In this document: positions 58,247-64,000 of the stretch, piece by piece
Layout of the letters: each line of letters opens with the position of its first letter
Position numbering within the stretch: position 1 is the stretch's first letter
Program-made: the position numbers and the translations under genes
Assembly (NCBI GenBank): GCA_963755815.1
Contig: CAVWLF010000005.1
Location: 186,001 to 250,000 of the forward strand
Source: Palsa-506 sp963755815
Lineage (GTDB): Bacteria > Actinomycetota > Actinomycetes > Streptosporangiales > Streptosporangiaceae
DNA: 64,000 bases
Reading direction: 5' to 3'
Notes under the pieces: generated by a model
The model's input: only the letters and a program-made list of their open reading frames with translations
Told to the model about the DNA's origin: nothing
Databases searched by the model: none

Positions 58247-59322
58247 CCACCCCGGGCAGCGGCGGCCTCGTCGTCGATGCCGAGGTCACCCGCGGCGACT
58301 TCACCCTCACGGTCGCGCTGGCCGCCGCACCGGGCCAGGTGGTCGGCATCCTCGGGCCGAACGGGGCGGGGAAATCCACCTTGCTCAGCGCGCTGGCCGG
58401 CCTGACCCCGGTCGCGGCCGGCCGCATCGTGCTGGCCGGGCAGGTCCTCGATGACGCGCGCACCGGGGAGTTCGTCGAGGCCGCCGGACGGCCGGTCGGC
58501 TTCGTGTTCCAGAACTACCGGCTGTTCCCGCACCTGAGCGTCCTGGAGAACGTGGCGTTCTCGCCGCGCGCCCGCGGCCTGGGGAAACGGGCCGCCGGGG
58601 CAGTGGCGAACGAGTGGCTCGACCGGCTGGGCCTGACCGAGTTCGCGGACCGCAAGCCCAGTAACCTGTCCGGCGGACAGGCGCAGCGGGTGGCCCTGGC
58701 CCGGGCCCTGGCCGGGCAGCCCGCCCTGCTGCTGCTGGACGAGCCGCTGTCCGCCCTGGACGCGGGCACCCGGATGGACGTGCAAGCCGAGTTGCGGCGC
58801 CACCTGTCGGACTTCGGCGGACCGTGCCTGCTGGTCACCCACGACCCGCTGGAGGCGCTGGTGCTGGCTGACCGGCTACTGGTGCTGGAGAACGGGCGGA
58901 TCGCCCAGGAGGGCACACCCGCGCAGGTCGCGCGTCAGCCCGGCACCGAGTATGTCGCCAAGCTCGTCGGGCTGAACCTGTACGCCGGTCACGCCGATGG
59001 CGCCAAGGTCACGCTCGACCGGGGCGGCGCGTTCGTCATCCCCGACCGGGGCCACCACGGTGACGTACTGGTCGCCCTCCGCCCCTCGGCGGTGACCGTC
59101 AGCAGCCAGCCACCCGATGCCGACCGCACCAGCCACAGCTGGCTGGCCCAGGTCTCCGGCCTCATCCTGCTGGCCGACCGCGTGCGGCTCGATCTCGCCG
59201 GGCAGCCGCCCGCCCTGGTCGACGTGACGCCGGCCACGGTCGCCGAACTGTCCCTCCGCCCGGGCAGCCAGGTATGGCTCACCATCAAGGTCGCCGACCT
59301 CGAGGTCTACCCCCGGCCGTGA
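58243..59322 (+). CDS. modC: Molybdate ABC transporter ATP-binding protein
   Basis: 359 residues from GTG 58243. Walker A GPNGAGKST, Q-loop VFQNYRLFPHLSV, signature NLSGGQAQRVALARALAG, Walker B LLLLDEPLSALD and H-loop LLVTHDPLEAL are all present. A C-terminal Mop/TOBE-like domain (about 290-359, ending LRPGSQVWLTIKVADLEVYP) may bind molybdate and gate transport. Completes the modABC operon. Confidence 0.96.
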   Translation: MTTPGSGGLVVDAEVTRGDFTLTVALAAAPGQVVGILGPNGAGKSTLLSALAGLTPVAAGRIVLAGQVLDDARTGEFVEAAGRPVGFVFQNYRLFPHLSVLENVAFSPRARGLGKRAAGAVANEWLDRLGLTEFADRKPSNLSGGQAQRVALARALAGQPALLLLDEPLSALDAGTRMDVQAELRRHLSDFGGPCLLVTHDPLEALVLADRLLVLENGRIAQEGTPAQVARQPGTEYVAKLVGLNLYAGHADGAKVTLDRGGAFVIPDRGHHGDVLVALRPSAVTVSSQPPDADRTSHSWLAQVSGLILLADRVRLDLAGQPPALVDVTPATVAELSLRPGSQVWLTIKVADLEVYPRP

Positions 59323-59464
59323 GCGCGGGACCGTACCGGGGCCAGCGGGGCCACCTGGGCCAACGGGGCACCTGGCCCGGCTGGCCGTTATAGCATTAAG
59401 AGCCGGGACTCCCGCCCCCTGGCTGACCTGGCCGGGCGCGTGGGGTTTGCAGCGAGGTGATCCG

Positions 59465-59698
59465 ATGGCCGAGTGGCTGGTCCTTCCGGACGGCAAGATC
59501 CGCCGTGTCGTCACGGTCGGCACCGAGTTGCGTGCCTACCCCACCGCGCTGGAGCGGATCTACGCGCCGGCCCTCTGCGAGGTTTGCGGCCGCACCGCCT
59601 GCGGCGGCGGCCGCACCTGCGGCTCGGCCGAGTGCGTCGAGCGCGTGTGGTCACTCCCCCGGCCTGATCTGGCGGCCGGCCGCACGCCGGCTGCGTGA
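59465..59698 (+). CDS. Small Cys-rich protein, probably metal-binding
   Basis: 77 residues from ATG 59465 (GAGGTGATC upstream). An N-terminal strand-rich part (AEWLVLPDGKIRRVVTVGTELRAYPTALERIY) precedes CEVCGRTACGGGRTCGSAEC, five Cys arranged C-x2-C-x4-C-x5-C-x4-C. A zinc ribbon or redox role is possible. I recognise no family. It follows modC by 142 bases on the same strand but a TAGCAT-type promoter region lies between. Confidence 0.6.
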   Translation: MAEWLVLPDGKIRRVVTVGTELRAYPTALERIYAPALCEVCGRTACGGGRTCGSAECVERVWSLPRPDLAAGRTPAA

Positions 59699-59781
59699 GC
59701 TGAGCCGCTGCCCGGCCGGGCCCCCGGCCGCCGGGCGTCCCGCCGCCGGGCACCTCGCCTCCCGGCCTGACCGGCGGCGCT

Positions 59782-60726
59782 TCAGTACTCGCCAGTGATC
59801 ACGTTCAGCAGTGGCTGGCCGTCGCGGAAACGCTCCGCCTGGGCCCGGATGAACTCCACGCCGGGCCGCCCGGACGCCGGCGTCGACCCGGCCACATGCG
59901 GGGTGATGAAGACGTCCGGCATGGCCCACAGCGGGTGTTCCGGGCCGAGCGGCTCGGGGTCGGTGACGTCAAGCACGGCCCTCAGGCGGCCGGTCCGCAG
60001 TTCTTCGGTCAGGTCATCGGTGACCACCAGCGAGCCCCGGGCCGCGTTCACGAACAGGGCGCCGTCCTTCATCCGGGCCAGGAAGGCGGCATCCACCATG
60101 CCGATGGTCTCGGTCGTGACCGGGGCGAGCAGCACCACGACGTCCGCCTCGGGCAGCAGCCCGGGCAGCTCGCCGATCGGGTGCACGCCGTCCCGCGCGC
60201 TGCGGGCCACCCGGCGCACCTCGACGTCGAAGCCGCTCAGCCGGCGCTCGACCGCCGCGCCGATCGAGCCGTAGCCGACGATGAGCACGATCTTGCCGGC
60301 CAGGCAGCCGGTGAACCTGAAGCTCCAGCGGGCCGCGGCCTGCTCGGCCACGAAGTACGGGAACCGCCGGATCGAGGCCAGCATCGCCGCGACCACCCAT
60401 TCGGCCGTGCCCGCGTCATGCACGCCGCGGGCGTTGCACAAGATGACGCCAGCCGGGATTTGCGGGCGCAGCTGGTCAATCCCGGCGGTCAGCGTCTGCA
60501 CCACCCGCAGCCGCGGCATCCGGCGCATGGCCGCCACCGATGGCGACCGCGGGAAGAACGGCGGGACGTAGAACTCCACCTCGGCGGCGCTGGCCGGCAG
60601 GCCGTCACGGCCGGTCAGGTCACCGTCGTCGGACAGGCCCTCGTCCAGGTTGACCACGTCGACGGTCACGCCGGGCACTCCGTCCAGCGCGCTGGCGACC
60701 TGCACCGTCGGCACCCACATCCGCAC
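59782..60726 (-). CDS. D-isomer-specific 2-hydroxyacid dehydrogenase
   Basis: 314 residues. The NAD site IVGYGSIGAAVERRLSGFDVEVRRVAR, active-site Arg in NAARGSLVVTDDL, Glu in DVTDPEPLGPEHPLW and His in VFITPHVAGSTPAS form the family's catalytic triad. The N-terminal substrate lobe is about 100 residues; no ACT domain. Acts on a D-2-hydroxy acid such as glyoxylate, hydroxypyruvate or a phosphonate; identity is not readable. Convergent with the small Cys-rich gene. Confidence 0.92.
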   Translation of the reverse strand: MRMWVPTVQVASALDGVPGVTVDVVNLDEGLSDDGDLTGRDGLPASAAEVEFYVPPFFPRSPSVAAMRRMPRLRVVQTLTAGIDQLRPQIPAGVILCNARGVHDAGTAEWVVAAMLASIRRFPYFVAEQAAARWSFRFTGCLAGKIVLIVGYGSIGAAVERRLSGFDVEVRRVARSARDGVHPIGELPGLLPEADVVVLLAPVTTETIGMVDAAFLARMKDGALFVNAARGSLVVTDDLTEELRTGRLRAVLDVTDPEPLGPEHPLWAMPDVFITPHVAGSTPASGRPGVEFIRAQAERFRDGQPLLNVITGEY

Positions 60727-60847
60727 CAGGCCACCTCACTTGCTCACTCCGGGCGTTTCAGCGGGAAACGCGGCCCGGCAACGACCGTACCGTGGCCCCG
60801 CGCGGGTCCCGGCGGTAGCCGGCCCGGAATCGGCCGGCCAGGAGCGG

Positions 60848-62383
60848 TCATCCGATCCGGGGAAACAAGATCTGCGGCTCCGGCAGCGGTCCGGCCGAGT
60901 CGTCGCAGGCCGCGGCCAGCCGGGCGGCCAGGCCGGGGACGAACGGTGCCAGCACCGCGCCCAGCAGCTGGCAGGCCTCCAGCAGCGCGCCGAGGGCGGC
61001 GTCCAGCTGACGGCCCGCGCTGGCGTCGCCCGCGCGCTCGGCGCTGGCCAGCCGCCAGGGCTCGGCCTGCTCGACGTAGCGGTTGGCCGCATCGACGATG
61101 TCCCAGATGGCGGTCGTCGCCGCCCGGATGTCGTAGGCGGCCAGCGCGCCGTCGACTCGGTCCGGCGCGGCCTCGCACGCCGCCCGCAGCGGGCCCGCGG
61201 CGCAAGGCGCGGCCCCGCCCGCGGGCCGCAGGCGGCCCTGCCGGTACCGGTGCGCCATCGAGATCACCCGGCTGACCAGGTTGCCCAGGCCGTTGGCGAG
61301 TTCATCATTGGCCCGGTCGATCAGCCGGGCGACGGTGAAGTCGGCGTCACCGACCCGCGGGACCTCGCGCAGCAGCCACCAGCGGACCGCATCGGTCCCG
61401 AACTGGCCGGCCAGCGCGACCGGATCGGTGCTGATGGCTTCGGCCGGCTCCCCGCGGCCGGCCGACTTGCTGATCTTGCGCCCGCCGATGGTCAGGTAGT
61501 CGTGCACCAGGATGTCGGTCGGCAGCGGCAGCCCGGCCGACAGCAGGATGGCCGGCCAGTACACGGCGTGGAACCGCAGCACGCCCTTCCCGGCCAGGTG
61601 GATCCGGCGGTCGGACTCGCCCCACCAGTGCTGATAAAGCCCGCCGTCGGTGCCGTAGCCCGGCGCGGTGATGTAGTTCCCGAGCGCGTCCCACCAGACG
61701 TAGATGACCTGGGCCGGGTCATCGGGTACTGGTATGCCCCAGCCGCGGGCCCGGGCCGTCGACCGGGACGCGCTGAAGTCGTCCAGCCCGCTGGCGATGA
61801 AGCTGAGCACCTCGTTCCGGCGGGCCAGCGGCTCGATCCGGAGCCGGCCGTCGCTGATCAGGTCATGCAGTGGCCCGGCGTAGCGGGACAGCCGGAAGAA
61901 CCAGTTCTCCTCGCGGATCTCCTGCGGCTCGGTGCCGTGCTCCGGGCACCGTCCGCCGGCCAGCTCGGCCGGGCGGTAGAACTGCTCGCAGCCGACGCAG
62001 TACAGGCCGGCGTAATCCTGCCGGTAAAGATCGCCGCGGGCCGCGCAGGCGCGCCAGAGCTGCTCTACCCCGGGCCGGTGCCGCGGATCGCTGCCGGTGC
62101 GGATGAAGTCGTCGAACGACAGGGCCAGCGGCTCGCGCAGCCGGGCGAAGGCCGCCGCGTTCCGGTCGACCAGCCCGGCGACGGCGATGCCCTCGGCCTC
62201 GGCGGCCAGCACGTTCTTCAGCGAGTTATCGTCCGTGCCGGTCTGGAACCTGACCTCGTGGCCGGCCAGCCGGTGCTGGCGGGCCAGCACGTCCGCCTGG
62301 ACCAGCTCAAGCGCGAAGCCAAGGTGCGGGGGCGCATTGACGTAAGGAATCGTGGTGCTGATGTAAATGCGTTCGTTGCTCAC
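60848..62383 (-). CDS. metG: Methionyl-tRNA synthetase
   Basis: 511 residues from GTG 62383, five bases after AGGAGG. The class I motif is PHLGFAL in TIPYVNAPPHLGF and the KMSKS motif is GGRKISKSAGRG. The zinc-knuckle segment YCVGCEQFYRPAELAGGRCPEHG has a four-ligand site (Cys3His or Cys4-like). A C-terminal tRNA-binding extension is missing, as in short actinobacterial forms. Upstream lies an attenuator-like leader (62420-62537) with a Met-Met peptide, so expression should respond to charged tRNA-Met. Another MetRS gene could exist elsewhere. Confidence 0.96.
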   Translation of the reverse strand: MSNERIYISTTIPYVNAPPHLGFALELVQADVLARQHRLAGHEVRFQTGTDDNSLKNVLAAEAEGIAVAGLVDRNAAAFARLREPLALSFDDFIRTGSDPRHRPGVEQLWRACAARGDLYRQDYAGLYCVGCEQFYRPAELAGGRCPEHGTEPQEIREENWFFRLSRYAGPLHDLISDGRLRIEPLARRNEVLSFIASGLDDFSASRSTARARGWGIPVPDDPAQVIYVWWDALGNYITAPGYGTDGGLYQHWWGESDRRIHLAGKGVLRFHAVYWPAILLSAGLPLPTDILVHDYLTIGGRKISKSAGRGEPAEAISTDPVALAGQFGTDAVRWWLLREVPRVGDADFTVARLIDRANDELANGLGNLVSRVISMAHRYRQGRLRPAGGAAPCAAGPLRAACEAAPDRVDGALAAYDIRAATTAIWDIVDAANRYVEQAEPWRLASAERAGDASAGRQLDAALGALLEACQLLGAVLAPFVPGLAARLAAACDDSAGPLPEPQILFPRIG

Positions 62384-62419
62384 CGGAACCTCCTGGGAGA
62401 CAGGGGCTCCGACCCGGGC

Positions 62420-62451
62420 AAAAAAAATCGAGGCCCCGATTCGGGACCTCG
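62420..62451 (-). terminator. Intrinsic terminator in the metG leader
   Basis: On the minus strand CGAGGTCCCG (62451-62442) pairs with CGGGGCCTCG (62438-62429) through ten pairs (one U-G) with a three-base loop AAT, followed by A and eight T (62427-62420). This is a full intrinsic terminator 37 bases upstream of the metG start, after the leader ORF. Its 5' arm can pair instead with 62486-62480. Confidence 0.92.
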
Positions 62452-62452
62452 G

Positions 62453-62496
62453 CCGGACGTCGTCCGGGCAGCTTGCAGTGGCCCCGCTAGCGGGGC
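62453..62496 (-). promoter_or_regulatory. metG leader: hairpin over the leader stop codon and alternative antiterminator pairing
   Basis: The palindrome GCCCCGCTAGCGGGGC (62481-62496) forms a 7-bp hairpin that contains the leader stop TAG. A second small hairpin (CCGGAC/GTCCGG, 62453-62467) follows. CGGGGCC (62486-62480) can pair over seven positions with GGTCCCG (62448-62442), the 5' arm of the terminator. The palindrome's 3' arm thus chooses between hairpin 1 and the antiterminator. A ribosome paused at leader codon 9 should cover bases to about leader nucleotide 38, leaving CGGGGCC (nucleotides 40-46) free. Confidence 0.75.
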
Positions 62497-62525
62497 ATCA
62501 TCTCGGTGCGCTGCTGTGACGTCAC
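62487..62525 (-). CDS. metG leader peptide with tandem Met codons
   Basis: GTG ACG TCA CAG CAG CGC ACC GAG ATG ATG CCC CGC TAG encodes MTSQQRTEMMPR. Codons 9 and 10 are Met, two codons before the end, and the stop sits in a hairpin. The GTG lies six bases after TATACT (62532-62537) and has no ribosome site, so translation is probably leaderless. Position and Met codons match the logic of ribosome-mediated attenuation for a methionyl-tRNA synthetase gene. Too short to confirm by homology here. Confidence 0.7.
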   Translation of the reverse strand: MTSQQRTEMMPR

Positions 62526-62531
62526 GAATTC

Positions 62532-62537
62532 AGTATA
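62532..62537 (-). promoter_or_regulatory. -10 box of the metG leader transcript
   Basis: TATACT on the minus strand followed by GAATTC and the GTG of the leader ORF. A spacer of 17 leads to GTGATC (62555-62560), a partial -35 match. The predicted transcript begins at or next to the GTG. Confidence 0.65.
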
Positions 62538-62717
62538 GCCGCCCGGGCGCCGCGGATCACCACGTTAGGTGGCGCGCGCGGGCCGGCCCGCGAGCGAGCG
62601 CCGGGCGGCCGCCCGCTAGGGCCCGGGCCGCGGACCGCCCGCTCAGGGCCGAGGGCGGCCCGCCCGCTCGGGCCGGGAGTCGCTCAGCCCGCTAGGCGCC
62701 GGGACGCGCCCGGCCCG

Positions 62718-64000
62718 CTACGCCTGGCCGAGGCGCGCCAGGATGAGCTGGCCGACCCGGGCGGCGTCGGCCTGGCCGCGGGTCGCCTTCATCACGGCGC
62801 CGACCAGCGCGCCGGCCGCGGCCGTCTTGCCCGCGCGGATCCTGGCCGCCACGTCCGGGTTCGCCGCGATGGCCGCATCGACGGCGGCCAGCAGGGTGGC
62901 ATCGTCGCTGACCACGGCGAGGCCGCGGGCCGCCACCACCTCGTCCGGGCCGCCCTCGCCGGCCAGCACGCCGTCCAGCACCTGCCGGGCCAGCCGGTCG
63001 TTGAGCGGGCCGGCCTCGAGTGCGGCGATCCTGGCCACCTGGGCCGGCGTCACCGGCAGGGCGGCCAGCTCCACCCCGGCGTCGTTGGCGTGCCTGGACA
63101 GCTCGCCCAGCCACCACTTGCGCGCATCCGCGGCCGATGCGCCGGCCGCCACGGTCTCCGCCACCAGGTCCAGCGCCTCCGCATTGCGGAGCGCGGCCAT
63201 GTCGAGGTCAGACAGCCCCCATTCGGCCTGCAGCCGCGCCCGGCGGGCCGAGGGCAGCTCGGGCAGGGTCGCCCGCAGTTCCTCCACCCACTCCGGCGAG
63301 GGCGCGATCGGGACCAGGTCGGGCTCGGGGAAGTACCGGTAGTCCTGCGCCTCTTCCTTGCTCCGGCCCGCCGTGGTGAGCCCGCTCTCCTCATGGAAGT
63401 GCCTGGTCTCCTGCACGACCCGGCCAGCCCCGTCGAGGACTGCCGCCTGCCGCTCGATCTCGGACCGGACGGCCCGCTCGACCGAGCGCAGCGAGTTGAC
63501 GTTCTTGGTCTCGGTGCGGGTGCCCCACTGGCTCGCGCCCCGCGCCGTCAGTGACGTGTTGACGTCGCAGCGCAGCGAGCCTTCCTCCATCCGGACGTCG
63601 GATACCCCGAGTGCCCTGAGCACCTCCCGCAGTTCGGTGACGTACGCGCGAGCCACCACGGGGGCCAGCGCGCCGGTGCCGGGCACCGGCTTGGTGACGA
63701 CCTCCACCAGCGGGATGCCGGCCCGGTTGTAGTCGACGAGCGAGTAGTCGGCCCCGTGAATCCGGCCGGTCGCGCCGCCCACGTGCAGCGACTTGCCGGT
63801 GTCCTCTTCCAGGTGGACTCGCTCGATGCCGACCCGGAAGTCAGCGCCGTCGACGACGATGTCCAGCCAGCCGTCCGTGCACAGGGGCTCGTCGTACTGC
63901 GATATCTGAAAGTCCTTCGGCATATCGGGATAGAAGTAGTTTTTCCTGGCAAAGCGGCACCACGAGGCGATCGAGCAGTTCAGCGCCAGGCCGATCCTGA
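62718..64000 (-). CDS. gatB: Aspartyl/glutamyl-tRNA amidotransferase subunit B (5' end outside window)
   Basis: The frame is open to base 64000; about 427 residues of the usual 500 are visible. GatB marks are IGLALNCSIASWCRFARKNYFYPDMPKDFQISQYDEPLC, RVHLEEDTGKSLH, VDYNRAGIPLVEVVTKP, EEGSLRCDVNTSL and the YqeY-like C-terminal tail (LNDRLARQVLDGVLA... GALVGAVMKATRGQADAARV). Together with GatA and GatC it transamidates Glu-tRNA-Gln, complementing the non-discriminating gltX product. Encoded upstream of and on the same strand as metG, with a 334-base gap holding the attenuator. Confidence 0.97.
   Translation of the reverse strand, partial: RIGLALNCSIASWCRFARKNYFYPDMPKDFQISQYDEPLCTDGWLDIVVDGADFRVGIERVHLEEDTGKSLHVGGATGRIHGADYSLVDYNRAGIPLVEVVTKPVPGTGALAPVVARAYVTELREVLRALGVSDVRMEEGSLRCDVNTSLTARGASQWGTRTETKNVNSLRSVERAVRSEIERQAAVLDGAGRVVQETRHFHEESGLTTAGRSKEEAQDYRYFPEPDLVPIAPSPEWVEELRATLPELPSARRARLQAEWGLSDLDMAALRNAEALDLVAETVAAGASAADARKWWLGELSRHANDAGVELAALPVTPAQVARIAALEAGPLNDRLARQVLDGVLAGEGGPDEVVAARGLAVVSDDATLLAAVDAAIAANPDVAARIRAGKTAAAGALVGAVMKATRGQADAARVGQLILARLGQA

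Noticed and set aside
62420..62540. T-box riboswitch upstream of metG
   Set aside because: No T-box sequence (GGGTGGNACCGCG-like) or Stem I specifier structure is visible; a Met-rich leader ORF explains the terminator better.

Overview
The window is high-GC, densely packed bacterial chromosome with very strong third-position GC bias. Its gene content is that of an actinomycete: DUF3097, DUF2630, a MerR-thioredoxin pair, GlxA-type regulators, VapBC, and gatB/serA/leuB/ilvE/gltX housekeeping genes. I cannot name the genus; a filamentous actinomycete is plausible.

Layout. 1-13.5 kb: partial winged-helix gene, RlmJ-like methyltransferase, glycosidase-like propeller, SDR remnant, arylamine N-acetyltransferase, OsmC, orphan histidine kinase, DMT transporter, then a compact catabolic operon (hydrolase, GalB-like hydratase, GalC/LigK-like aldolase, hydrolase) with two 19-codon mini-ORFs, followed by DUF3097, a secreted GH26-like enzyme, thioredoxin and MerR. 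13.7-23.8 kb: Na+/H+ antiporter, two large proteins of unusual build (a beta-propeller protein and a protein with six Cys/His repeats), then an SPFH-zinc-ribbon gene followed by two AIM24 paralogues. 24-28 kb: Rieske oxygenase, cysteine-dioxygenase-like gene with a probably leaderless promoter, and small accessory genes of visibly lower GC. 28-34.9 kb: a segment bounded by about 88-bp direct repeats that include the 3' part of tRNA-Glu; it carries vapBC, a secreted RCC1/FN3/ricin-lectin protein, a sensor kinase and an ABC transporter, but no integrase. 35-48 kb: tRNA-Glu, tRNA-Gln, gltX and an FAH-family gene, mixed with accessory genes, several with apparent frameshifts (LuxR regulator, DMT transporter, Ser/Thr kinase; also a CheY-like gene at 26.5 kb). 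47.8-64 kb: amino-acid metabolism (threonine-synthase-like gene, ilvE, leuB, serA), a GGDEF-EAL protein, modABC, a 2-hydroxyacid dehydrogenase, metG and partial gatB.

The strongest regulatory find is upstream of metG (62.42-62.54 kb, minus strand). A -10 box lies six bases before a 12-codon leader ORF that ends Met-Met-Pro-Arg-stop. A palindrome spans its stop codon, and an intrinsic terminator with eight U follows before metG. A 7-bp alternative pairing would disrupt the terminator if a ribosome stalled at the Met codons. This is the textbook layout of ribosome-mediated attenuation, here for methionyl-tRNA synthetase. Three other genes (vapB, the cysteine-dioxygenase-like gene, the glxA-like regulator) share the -10/six-base/start-codon layout expected of leaderless transcripts.

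All calls are from reading the sequence; no database search was run.
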